64,000 bases of DNA from Nelumbo lutea (taxonomy: Eukaryota > Streptophyta > Magnoliopsida > Proteales > Nelumbonaceae): assembly GCA_022828595.1 (NCBI GenBank), contig JAKGHH010000004.1, positions 58,629,421-58,693,420 on the forward strand, in the 5' to 3' direction. A program made the position numbers and the translations under genes. The stretch's first letter is position 1. Each line of letters begins with the position of its first letter. The notes under the pieces were generated by a model. The model ran no database searches. It was not told the origin of the DNA and saw nothing but the letters and a program-made list of their open reading frames with translations. Positions 21,720 through 32,600 of this stretch are shown one piece after another.

Positions 21720-23607
21720 ATAAAAATGTCCATTAGAGCATCATAGCATAGCAAAACAATCCTAACTCTAAGACTAATAGACCTAAGTCGAATCTACGTG
21801 CCATTAAAACCTAATAGATAGCAATAAAGAGACAAGGTTGGGGTCAAAAGCCTACTAGATCCCATTCCACATAACCATATCCATCAACTTTCTACCCCAA
21901 CCTCAAATCTCAATCCCAATTATAAAAAAAAAATGCAAAGAAACAAACTCGAAATGAGGCTAAGTAATGGCAAACTTACCAAAGTTGGGCTTTCATCCTA
22001 GAACAAACCGCTACAATGAGAGTCAGTTGATTTCAATTTTGATTCGTCCATCCTCTAGTGCAACAACCAGTTGTATCTTCGCCCAATCAAACAAGGAAAC
22101 AAGGAGAGTTCTGCTACTGCAACTTTGCATTTATAGGTAGGAGATTAAAGATGTGGGCAATCCTTTGTATCTTGAAGTGTTGGATTGTATTTCGGTTGCA
22201 GGATTGATGCTAGATTGGGATTTTGGCCTGGGAATGATTTCATGAAGCTAAGGAATGCAGATCTGAGAATAAATGGATGTTGTCGAGAGCACTATTGAGT
22301 ATTTGCCACTGTCATCAAGAAGATAGGGATGGTGTATAGTAAAAAAATTTGACGAATATGGAAAATGATGGAATATGGAAAAAAATGAGAAGCTAGGAAA
22401 GAGGGTTTTGCCAGTTTAGATTTTTCATAGCAACTTTGTAGTTTCGGTGATGAATAGAGACGAGAGAAAGCATGAAAGGGAGAGTGGAATTAGATCAAGG
22501 AGAGAGAGAGAGTGAGAAAGAGAGAGATCAAAAGTGAAGGAAATCCGCCACCATAACTCTGGTTTGTGTTCGAATAGGGGAGACAATGAACAATGGAAAA
22601 GGGTAAATGAAGAAGATAGGTTAGCTTTTATAATGGGGTTAAGGACAATTTTGTAGTTTTTGGCAATTTTGGGAAATAGGGTCAAACTAGGTCTAAGGGT
22701 TCAAACCAATTGTCTTGGTTCGATGATGGGGTTTTTGAGTTAATGATCAAAGTGTTGAGATGGGTCCAGGGTACAAAGAGAGGTTTTGCATGAGCAGGCC
22801 AATGAGATTGGCTAAAATGGGATCTTTCTAGATGGATGGGTAAACAAGGGTATTTTTTACTAAAATTTGGTAGGTAAAGTTTTTGGACATTTTGAGTCAA
22901 GTAGTGTCAGATTGGGTCAAATGGGCTTGGATCGAGAAGATCTAAAAAGGGCTTGATTTAATCAATCTAGAGTCTTGAAATTTAATCTATATGTGATCGA
23001 GGGGCAAATGAGGGTATTTTGGGACCAAAATTTTACAAGTGGTTATTTTAGAGTATATGGGGTCTGATGGTAATGTTTGATTGGTCTAAGGGCATAAAGA
23101 TGGTAAAATTTTGGGTCAACGGAAGGATTCAAAATAGAATCTTGGTTTGATAGAAGGGTAAATGGGATAGTCTTGGGTCAAAACTTCATGGGAAAATGTT
23201 TTGGTATGTCTAGGGAACAATCATACGGTTTGATTAGTTTAGATGTGTTTGGATTAAGGCGATCTGGGTTGTAGGTTCTTCAGGCTAACGAAAAGGGTCA
23301 AAATGGAATCTTCATTTGATGAGAGGGTAAATGAAGGAATTTTGAGCTAAAATTTTATGGGTAGGTATATTAGGATGTCATGAGTTTGATGGTGGTGTCT
23401 GATCTGAGCTCAAAGTGTAAACGGGGGGTGATCAGGACCATTAGATTTGTATGAAACATATTTAATGGTGGATTTGAGGGCTTTTGGTCTGAAAGTTCAA
23501 TTTTTTTAAGATTTTGGTCATTTTAGAGAGGTTGGATGTGTTTGATCAGGTGTTTGGTGCAAATTGGAGGTTCAGGTGGTGGACCGAGCAAAACTCGGGT
23601 GCTTACA
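21720..23607 (-). repeat. Main part of E 3' LTR
   Basis: Reverse strand starts TGTAAGCACCCGAG and continues TTTTGCTCGGTCCACC. This is nearly the same as the J LTR start at 58,151, and similarity continues through text about the Leu/Pro-rich CCTGATCA region. A TATA box is present at 22,624-22,634 and a GA-rich stretch at 22,498-22,530. The LTR is interrupted at 21,720 by element G. No gene is present; the open frames at 22,425-22,900 are LTR. Confidence 0.7.
22624..22634 (-). promoter_or_regulatory. TATA box in E LTR
   Basis: Reverse strand ATTATAAAAGC, followed downstream by GA-rich transcribed sequence, as in the J LTR (TATA at 59,138 then GA repeats). Confidence 0.5.
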
Positions 23608-23621
23608 GCTGCCCCTCTTTG
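23608..23621 (-). promoter_or_regulatory. Polypurine tract of E
   Basis: Reverse strand CAAAGAGGGGCAGC immediately before the LTR start. The same AAAGAGGGGCAGC precedes the J LTR at 58,137-58,150. This is the plus-strand priming site of reverse transcription. Confidence 0.75.
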
Positions 23622-23639
23622 TTGTAACGTAGGAGACTA

Positions 23640-24242
23640 CAAAACAACGAAGACCAAAAGAAGCACATAGAGATTTTTGCAAAGAGTAAGATCAGAAGAG
23701 GGTCGGAGAAAAGAAAGAAGAATTAAGACAAAGAAGAAGAGTTTTCGGGAAGCATCATTTCATCATGTTCAGACCATTTTATTATAGGCAAAGTGATCGC
23801 TCCTTGGTACCAAGAACCTTCGAAGTCAAGGTACATTTACCGTAAAGGAAAACATCAAAATAAACTCATAATGTTTAAAATATTCATTTTTGGTAGAGTG
23901 GCCCTTCCTAGGTGTCAGAGCAACTCAAAACGTGTAAACTGATTATTTTTTTGGAAAAATGACCCTTCATAGGTATCGGAAACCTTACAGAATCAGGATA
24001 AACTTGTCACTATTAGAAAGAACTCATAATGTGAAAACTGTTTATCTCTTTTTTCTCCTTTTTTTTTTTTGAAAAAATGACTCCTCCTAGGTATTAGAAA
24101 CCTTACGTAATCAGCGTAAACTTATTACTAAGTGAACCTTATCAAAAACAACTCATAATGTGATAACTGTTTATCTTTTTTTGGAAAAGCAACCCCTCCT
24201 AGGTATCAGAAACCTTACGGAATCAGGGTACGTTTGCACAAA
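23640..24242 (-). repeat. Degenerate tandem repeat next to E polypurine tract
   Basis: About four imperfect units of roughly 95-130 bases, each containing AACTCATAATGTG, then a T-run, GGAAAAATGAC, CCTAGGTATCAGAAACC and TTACGGAATCAGG (anchors near 23,862, 23,926, 24,021 and 24,150). It is part of the 3' non-coding region of E. Confidence 0.65.
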
Positions 24243-24247
24243 GAAAA

Positions 24248-26191
24248 TGTTAGACAGTTTTGTATGCCCTTAGCTTCAATCAGAATGATGTACTTTATGA
24301 GTTTATTGTAAATGGATAAAAATGCATATTTGATTCATGTTCCCTTGGTATGTTTCTGTGTAATACTCTTAAGCTGGACACTTAATGAGACTCGTGTTAG
24401 TTTAGAATGTTCACAGCTAGTGGGTCGGTCTGGGGAGACCTATCCTGACAAAGCTGACACTATGGTGTCACCAAGTCGGTTGGGGTGGCTTGTCTCAACT
24501 GTCGGGGTGAAACCCTAGGCACATACAGTGTAGGATTATGTGAATCTTTGAACTGGACCAGATTTCCAGTATTGCCCTGGACCTTGGAGATTGATGGGCA
24601 AAATTGGAAAGTTACACCCGATCCCTAGACTCGATTATGATACTGCACTAGGTGTCAAATTGGGCTATCTTTGATGTACCAATCAGTGAGATCCTTAGCG
24701 GGGGTCAAAACCTGGGTATGTTGGGACCGTCTGAGAATTCATCTGAGTGGGTGATCATAGTGGCAGGATCAGCCCATTTGTTGGAAAAAGGTAATGATCG
24801 GGGATGCACTCTCACTGATGGAAACCAAGACTGCCGGCAGCAGATTTCAACCGTTGAGATTTGTTTTTCAAAATATATTTTATATAAGATATAAAAGTAT
24901 ATATATATGGTTTCTAAATTGTTTGCAAGAAGGTTTTAATTCCCGGGATCCATATGAGTGGAGAGTGCAACACTGTTCCTTGCAACCGAGGGAGAGGTCC
25001 TCTCTTGTTGGGCAGTGTATGATCATCATAGGCTGAGAGGTTAAGTGTAAGACCATTGAGGATAATGCCTGATGGGCTAATCTTGCATCTGCCCACAGTC
25101 CATGGGTATTACAAGGTGGCTTGGCCCAGGGACCACTTAGGGTAAGTGTTGGGCCCATAGAGTCCATCTGATGGGTTTCAGGGGGTACACTGTCTTCAGT
25201 AGTGCATTTGGCCAGGCCTTGTAACAAAGGATGGGCTGAACCCATGTGGCTGATCTGTAGATCAATGCTTGGGTCCCACGCCATACAAGGAAGCCCAACT
25301 GGGCAGCAATTTGGAAGGTTTTTTGAGTACATAACCTTAATGGGCCTTAAGCCCATTTCGAACTGGGCTGATTTGATCAGTCATTTAAAGGGGGCGAATT
25401 CTGAAGTGGGTCAGCTAAAGATTGGGCTTAGACCCTATCCACTCAGAGAGTCCAAGATCTAAATAAGATTTAGATCTGGAAACCTCCTAATTAGATTAGG
25501 AAACAACTGATCTGATCTGCAGATAAGATAAGGATTATCCCTTATCACTAAGGGACTTCTAACCCAAATATGATTTGGATTAGCAACTCCTAATCTGATT
25601 AGGAGTTTATCCCTTTAAGTTATAAAAGGGGAAGGGGGCGGCAGCCTTGAAGAACACAATAACATCAATAGCATTCTTCTCTTTAAAGAAAGAGAGATTG
25701 AGAGATTTCCTGCATACTGCGAATTCTCTTCTGCCGCCACCTTCCTGCCATTGCCATTCCTTCAGTTCGATCTCCAGTTCTTGGGAGCAATCAAGATTGG
25801 ATCTTGATTTCAATCTTTTGGGAAAAGATTGATTGGAGCTGTACTCACAAACCGTCCAGTTGATTCTTGTGAAGGGTCAAGTTCTTTTGAAGAACATTGC
25901 TGATTCTGCTCCATCCTTCACTACGCCATCTTCAGTGGGAGCAGATTTTGGATCCTTCCTTGGGCGTGAACACCTCCATTGGGAGATAGTATTTCTCCGT
26001 ATCAGGTATAATCCTCTCCCACTCCTTTTGGTTCAGATCTAGTTCAGTTTATGGTTCAAGATTGATCTTGAAAATATGATTTTCTAAATAGGGAATACGA
26101 TTCCCAGTTGAAGGGAGAGATAAAATTTTTGAAATTCGCCCCTTATTCCGCAATCTTTGGGCGTCCATAGGATGGATCTCTCATCCCTTCA
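24248..26191 (+). mobile_element. Solo LTR of the A/B Copia family
   Basis: A 1944-base LTR starting TGTTAGACAG and ending ATCCCTTCA, flanked by GAAAA on both sides (24,243-24,247 and 26,192-26,196). No internal sequence is present, so the element was reduced by recombination between its LTRs. It aligns in the opposite orientation with the A 3' LTR (6349-8247). Open frames inside it, such as 24,880-25,356, have no protein similarity. Confidence 0.92.
25621..25629 (+). promoter_or_regulatory. TATA box in Copia solo LTR
   Basis: TATAAAAGG in a GC-balanced context within the solo LTR. The same place in B and D reads CTATAAATA. Intact core promoter, so cryptic transcription to the right is possible. 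Confidence 0.6.
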
Positions 26192-26196
26192 GAAAA

Positions 26197-26564
26197 ACCA
26201 TATAAAAAAGAACTGATTAAATATCAAGACTAGGCATAACAAAATGTTCAAACTTCTTGCAAAGCACAATCACAAAACACTAACAAATATTCTTTAGTTT
26301 TTTGAAGGATTTTAATAATATATTTCAAGATTTAACAAAGGTCTTGAAATTGACATACCATAACTGCTCAACATGAGATAATTGTTACAAAGTTTCACAC
26401 ATTATTTATCCTTCATTCCTTCATTCTCTCTCTTTCTTCTTTTTTTTTTTTGCTCTTTTTCTTCGATCATTTTTTAATCAGTTAATAGTAATTTTATTTA
26501 TTATCATTTATATCATCTCCATTTACCAAATCAAAATAATGGTGTGGGTCAAAGAGTAGAGGTT
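26197..26564 (-). other. E 3' non-coding region, no gene
   Basis: AT-rich DNA with a CT-run near 26,430-26,460. I see no frame or signal here. Confidence 0.5.
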
Positions 26565-27255
26565 AACATGACTAATGGGATTTCTTATGCAAGTCAAAGC
26601 ATAGAGACTGACATGACCAAGGGAGGACAGACGTGGATTAAGGCATAGAGGTTGATATGACCAACGAGAGAACATGCATGAGTCAAGGCATAGAGGCTGA
26701 CTTGATTAATGGGATTTTTGACGTGGGTCAAAGCATAGAAGCTGGCATGACCAATGGGATTTCTAACACGACTTAAAGGATAGAGACTAACATGACCAAT
26801 GGAATTTCTTAAACGAGTCAAAGCACAGAGGCCAACATGACCAATTGATTTTCTGGCATAGGTCAAAGCATAGAGGCTAACATGACCAATGGGATTTCTA
26901 ATGTGGGTCAAATCATAGAAGCTAATATGACCAATGGGATTTCTGACCTAGGTCAAAGCATAAAAACTAACATGACCAATGGGATTTCCCACGTGTTAAA
27001 GCATAGAGGCTGACATGACCAACAGAATATGCTAATGCAAGTCAGTATAAATGTTGACATGACCAATAGAAGACAGACATGGGTCAGGGCAAATAGGCTA
27101 ACATGACCAACAGGATTTCTGATGTGGGTCAAAGCATAGAGGCTTGAATAGCCGACGGGATTTCTAACGCAGGTCAAAGCATAAAGGCTAACATGACCAG
27201 CAGAATTTCTGACGTGGGCCAAAGCATAAAGGCTGACATGACTAACAGAAAGCCA
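26565..27255 (-). repeat. 45-bp minisatellite in E 3' region, with an open 15-residue repeat frame
   Basis: About 15 degenerate head-to-tail units of 45 bases, with plus-strand core CATGACCAATGGGATTTCT and GGTCAAAGCATAGAGGC. Spacing is 45 at 26,747, 26,792 and 26,837. On the reverse strand the units are largely open and read as 15-residue repeats such as RNPIGHVSLYALTHV (26,911-26,594 and 27,222-26,953). The frame has no known domain, and the length divisible by three makes a long frame likely by chance. Arrays in the 3' region are a known habit of Tat-lineage elements. Confidence 0.85.
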
Positions 27256-29722
27256 ATGTGAATATTACCAATGAAATTGGGATTTTGATACTCTAACCGA
27301 AAAACCTTTAATCGAATCACGTACTCAAAAAGCAAAACACCGAAGTGTGAGATAAACACCCAAAGGGATTTTTGGAAAATAAGGCAATGGTTTGCACAAA
27401 AGAGCTCAGAATAACCAACATATAAGTAAGGAAAAGGATATGGTATGATGGTAGAACCAAGATAAAACTTGAGTTTGGAATAAAAAGGTTAAAACATCTC
27501 CTTAAATTGTAGTACAAGGAAGTATTCAATATTTGAGCAATGCACAAGGACATGAAATATGGGAATGGTAAGAAGGAAAGCACTAAAACTCAAGAGAAAA
27601 GTGCATTCAATCTCAAGTCATATGAGAGTAATTATGTCCAAATGAGCTATATCTAGTTTGCATCAAATGAGAGTGTGTATTCTTTCTTCAGGATCATCAC
27701 TTAAAACTCAGTGACTTAAAAAGCATGCGCAATAGAATTGTAAAGTGTTGAACAAGGAATTCACCATTGGAAATGCCTTTATCATAGGGGGTCTGCCCCA
27801 ATTTTTTTTTTTTTCTTGGCTAACATAAATGGTGGGTTATGAAGCTAAGACATCAATGGAGAGAAGGTCCTACATTGTTAGCCAAATAGGTTTATCTAGT
27901 GCTGATTTGCCAATTTCTTAAAGATCGAAGAGGTCTTGCTCTTTAGGACAAAACGTGGCATGGGATGGAGGATACACATGATGGGTTAAAAGGCCCAAAT
28001 AACAATTAACATAAGCATTGGATGCTTAGATAATCTCTTTAGGGATTTAATTCAAGTTCTACTCTCATCATCATATTTTCATCTTATTTTTCTTCTCTTT
28101 CTTCTCTCTCTCTCTATCTCATTCTTTTTTCTTTATATCAAGACTCTCTTCATATCCATATGGATCGAGATTGCTCTTCATATTCTTCATCAGCATGAAT
28201 CATGTTTTCTTATTGATCAGAGAGAACTTTATTTTGGGACAAAATGTAAATAGGTAAGAGAGATCAAGATCAGCGAGTGGATGTCATCATGAAAAATCCC
28301 ATTATGATAAAATCATCTTAACTGCCCCAATTTCTTTTAATTATTTCTTGATTCTCCTTGTGCCAATTAACTATTGTATTGATCTTCCTTGATAATTGCC
28401 CAAATTTCCCCGATCATTTCATTCTCAACAAAACTACCAAAAGTTCATTCATTTTTCTTTTCTTCATTCTCTTTTTTCTTTTATTCTTACCCTTTTTTTC
28501 ACTTTTCTTTCTTTCATTTTCATTTTTCTCTTTTTCTTATTTTTTCACCTTTTCTTTGAGCTCTCGCTCAATTATCCTAATTGCATTCTACTTGTTTTGA
28601 TACCCATCACTAGGAAGTGTTCATTGTGAAAAAAAGGTTGACAGAAAGGTTCAAAGGGCTAACTCGGGGACTTTACTTCATATTATTAGGATTGTATGCA
28701 CAAGGACAAACAAGTGGCCATGGAAGGCCTCTCTTCATTCCATCACCGACTACACATTGCATATTGAAGAAGCACATGTAGAGTATAGCTTATGCCTAGT
28801 TTATTACCTCTTCAATCTAGATATGGTTAAGATTCCTTTAGTGAAGCAAGTTTACGTAGAAACTCTCATTCTTCTCTCTTTTCTTTTTCCTTTTTTATTT
28901 TGTTCTCTTTTTTATTCTTCTCTTTATTTTTCATTTTTTTATCCCTTTGGTGATCCCTGAGGTGCATCCCATGGATTTGGCTAGTTCACCAAAAAATAAT
29001 GCCTAGTGCATGAGCTCAACTAGCTAACAAGCGAATTTTGACAATTCATAAAGTCATAAGGAATCAAAAACAACTAAGGATGGCCTCCGGACCCTTCTTT
29101 GATTAATCAACAAAACACTAGGTTAGGATGGTGACTTTGTTCTATACCGGCTTAGGCATTATTCAAAGGGAATGTACTATGGTTTGGTAGCTACAGTTCT
29201 GCCCCAGTTTGGACAAAGATGATGGCTTTATTACAGGTTGGGAGGTCAAAAGGAAGTTCAACTATAGAGCTCTTGGCCAACAACTAACTTTCCTCAGGCA
29301 TGCACTCAAGACTCTAATCACTCTCTTATAAGTGAGCATCTCAAGAAAGGGAAAGAGAAATGGGGGAAATAATATTTTATTTATGGAAGTGTCCGGACCC
29401 ATGAGATGGGCTTCTCTATGTAACCCTTTGAAAGGGATCAGGCCGGACATAGTTTAAAATGTCGTAGAATGAAAAAAAAAAAAAAAAAGAGAGCATAGCA
29501 AACTAAATGCAATAACGAAAGAAGACTCTCTATGGCTAGAGGTAGGGTAGAAAGCATTGACCCCTTGTCTCAAATATTACATTCAAATTCAAACGGTTGG
29601 CTTAACACAATAGATAATACCCAAAACTAACCAAAGGCGACATGAGAATATGTTGAAGAGATGAACGAACGAATTAGTTCAAAGATGGTTCTTGAGGCTC
29701 CAGAAATGCAATGAGACCTTGA
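27256..29722 (-). other. E 3' non-coding region between gag and minisatellite
   Basis: About 2.5 kb without a recognisable gene. It includes T/C-rich low-complexity text at 28,090-28,130, 28,430-28,560 and 28,870-28,950, and an A-run at 29,470-29,488. The pol genes expected here in a complete element are absent. Confidence 0.6.
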
Positions 29723-31204
29723 TCAATTAACTTCTAAACTGCAATCTTGAGTTGATGGCCATGTTTTATTGATATGCCCCGAACTTCTATGGTAGTGACA
29801 ATAAGCATTTTCATCATAATGTTTTGGTTTACGCACTAGTGAAGGCCTCCTTTCAGGCAACTCCAGATATCTATCTTTAACCAAGGTAGGTAACAACTGA
29901 GAGTGTGGACAAGGAAGTGAGGCCAATTCCTTTTCTATTTGGGGAGTTTGTTGTACCTTTGGGGTGCGCTTCTGTTGACGTGATTGTGGACGCACTGGAG
30001 TAGGCACCCTAAAAGAAGGATTAGATGGAGTTGTAGCTGCAAAGCTAGTTGGGTAACTAGATATGAATTGTATTTCACTCTCTCCTTGATACTTGGTTTC
30101 AGGCTTCTTTGGATCAGAGGTGGTTGCCCCTACAATCATCAATGGGTTAATCTAGCCATGCCTAAGAGATTCTTCAATTTTGATAGTTCATTAAGTGGTT
30201 GTGCAACCAATAGAGTATGGTAGGGATCTTTCAAAGTCTTGACAAAAAGCCTAACCATTTCTTCCTTGGGCATGGAGTGACGCAATTTGGATGCCATTTC
30301 CACCACCTATAGGCATAGTCTAGGAAAGATTCTCCAAGATTCTAAGTCATAGACTCAAGATCTACTCGATCATGTACTAATTCCACATTATAAGAAAAAT
30401 GGTCTAAGAAGGCTTCAGATATTCATTTCCATGATTTCTTTTTTCTCTTCATCAAGATTAGCAAACCACTTTTTAGCACTCCTAGTCAAGCTTTTTTGAA
30501 ACATCTGGATTAGAAGCTTCTCATCAAAACCATACTAAAATATATCACCACAAAAGACTTTTAAGTGAGTCTACAGACAACCTTTTCCATCATAATTCTC
30601 AAAATCTGGTATCTTGAATTTCTCGGGCAACTTGGCATCTGGGTACAAGCATAATTCCTTGAAGTTAATGATTCCCCAAATTTTGCACTCCCTTCACTTG
30701 TCTCATTTTTTCTTTTAATTTTTCCAGATCATCCTTCCGTGGAGTTTGGGACATAGGCGGGGATGGTGTAGTAGTAAACATGGGATCGTCCTCACCAAAT
30801 AGGGTCAGAGTGGCTGGTAATAGGACTGCTCTAGAAAGATAAAGTTTGCTTGGGATGGGGACTGGTGTGATGAAGCAATGAACACGAAGGGAGGGGGTGT
30901 AAAAGTATTATCGGTGGGGCAGATGTCGAGAATGAAGAGGATGCAAAAGGTGGGAAAGCTATTGTTGTGTTCGGAGGTGCGAAGGTGGGAGAAGGTCTCG
31001 ATGCTAGTGGTTGGATGCCTTCATTTGATAGGGAAGGAGGAAATGGTTCTGGCCAAGCATGCTCCTCACGAAAGGCTGCAAATTGGGTTATCACTTCCTC
31101 TAGCTTATATGAGACCGAGGTTGGTATCTTGGGATCTAATGAAGTAGGTAAGCACGCAGCGAGGAGGTGATCATAGGATTATTCTGGGAAGAGTCCTGTG
31201 CCAT
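29723..31204 (-). pseudogene. Tat/Ogre-type gag relic (E)
   Basis: The likely start is the ATG at 31,204 (MAQDSSQNN), followed by a proline/serine-rich region (31,094-30,831). The core near 30,640-30,200 contains LPEKFKIPDFENYDGKGC, KLLIQMFQKSLTRSAKKWF, MPKEEMVRLFVKTLKDPYH and LLVAQPLNEL, which match gag proteins of Ogre-like plant elements. The end (30,142-29,723) has YCHYHRSSGHINKTWPSTQ, a damaged CCHC-type segment with Trp where a Cys is expected. Several stops and frame changes break it. Upstream text near 31,241-31,262 (reverse strand TTGATAGGAGAGCACC) may be a decayed primer site. Confidence 0.75.
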
Positions 31205-32600
31205 GGCTCAATCGACTGATCTGGTTATAATACGATGAGTTGGAGGTTTAGGATTCCCAATGGTGCTCTCCTATCAACATAACTTAGTTAGCAACTACTT
31301 CTTTCTTTATTCTTCTCTCACTCACTCACACATTCTTTTTCTTTGATTTTTATCATTTTTTTTTATTTTGATTTTCTTATTTTCTTTAGGATTTTACACT
31401 TTTAAAGTTGATTTTTTGTTTATTCTAATTTTTATCCTTTATCTTATATTATTTTATTATTATTTCCTCAATATTCCCCTTCTTTACTCTATTTTTTAAT
31501 TCTTTTTCTTCTTTTCTTTTCCTCTCTTTTTCTTTCCTTTTTTATCCATTTTTTAATTCCCCTTTTAATGTTTACATGTTTCAACTTTCTTCTTCTTGTT
31601 TTTCTTTCTTCTCTTTCATCATTTTTTATTTTTTTTTTACTTTTGGATTTTTTTATTTATAATTTTTGCTATGTAATTATTATTCATCTTGATTTTTTTT
31701 CTTTTCTTTTCTTTTCTCTTTTCTTCCATTTCTATTCCTTTTTTTTTTTTGTATTTTTTTTCCTGATTCTTTTAATTTCTTATTTGATTGATTTTTTTTT
31801 ATTTTGCATATATTTGTAGTTTTTATTTTCAATTGATATATTATAATTTTTTTCTTTTTCTTTTATTTTTTTTACACTTTACTTTATTTTTGGAATTTTT
31901 ATATTTTTATATTTTTTGTTTTCTTCACATTTTTTATATATTTTTTCTTTTCTTGTTCTTTTTTATCTTCTTTAAAAACGTCCTCTTTAGTTTTTCTTTC
32001 TTTTGATTTTATTATTTGTTATTATTTTTGACTTTTTATTTGATTGTTAATTTTTGGGAATTTGATTATTTTATATATTTTTACCTTTTTCTTCTTTCTT
32101 TTTATTCTTTCTTTTTCTCTTTTCTCTTCTCCGCTTTTTCTGCTTTTCTATTTTTCATTTTTTATTTTTGTTTTTTGAAATTTTTTTCACTTGTTGTGTA
32201 TTTGTGCTTAACTAACCCTCCTACCCCCTTTTTATTCCAATTGTTTTTTTTCTTTTTTTTATTTTTTATTTTATGTTTTTTTAGTTTTATTAGACTCTTG
32301 ATGTTTTATATATTTTTTGTTTTTTTTATATTTTTATATTTTTATGTGGGCCCCATAAGGGGTATGCAAGTAAACTAAGCTGGGTGGTTGACATCCTAAA
32401 TGACTAAGCTAACACGTGGAGTAATGCATGAGGGAAGGGTTGACACTTAGACTCAAATGGCTCCAACAAGGTTACTGGCCTTCAAAACTCCATCTCATCA
32501 AACAATGGCTTCTCAGGTTGGTGGCTAGTTGAGAACCTTCAACTCGGCCAACAGGTACTTGAGAACCCTCCATCCCATCTAATACAGAATGATGTGAAGA
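31205..32600 (-). repeat. E leader: T-rich tract plus conserved core, left arm of an inverted pair
   Basis: 31,310-32,340 is almost pure T-rich text on the plus strand (A-rich on E's coding strand), with no gene despite open frames. 32,341-32,600 has normal complexity. Its text GGCTTCTCAGGTTGGTG at 32,507-32,523 matches, inverted, the sequence at 35,356-35,372, and neighbouring blocks match more loosely. Confidence 0.6.

Larger units (their letters stand above)
1835..32600 (-). mobile_element. Element E: decayed Tat/Ogre-type Gypsy LTR retrotransposon hosting G
   Basis: On the reverse strand, in order: an A-rich leader (32,600-31,310), a gag relic (31,204-29,723), a long 3' non-coding region with tandem repeats, a polypurine tract (23,621-23,608), and a 3' LTR starting at 23,607. 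The LTR is cut at 21,720 by element G and seems to resume at 2866, ending near 1835 with the hairpin motif typical of this group. No pol is present. The LTR start closely matches the LTR at 58,151, so E and J belong to one family. Family placement rests on the gag sequence and the layout. The outer limits are approximate and no 5' LTR was identified. Confidence 0.6.

Noticed and set aside
24880..25356. 158-codon reverse-strand frame and its counterpart at 7208-7558
   Set aside because: Both are the same portion of the Copia LTR (family-wide LTR text), with no protein similarity; shared because the LTR is repeated.
26565..27255. Regular repeats resembling a CRISPR array
   Set aside because: The units are head-to-tail minisatellite copies with no unique spacers, in a plant retroelement. 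The same holds for 41,101-41,275 and 57,507-58,136.
30831..31147. Plus-strand frames opposite the E gag start
   Set aside because: Shadows of the reverse-strand proline/serine-rich gag N-terminus, which has supporting downstream homology.
31568..32378. Long Phe/Leu-rich frames that look like membrane proteins
   Set aside because: They translate T-rich low-complexity DNA; codons are nearly all TTT, TTC, TTA or CTT. The mirror case at 35,634-36,366 is rejected for the same reason.
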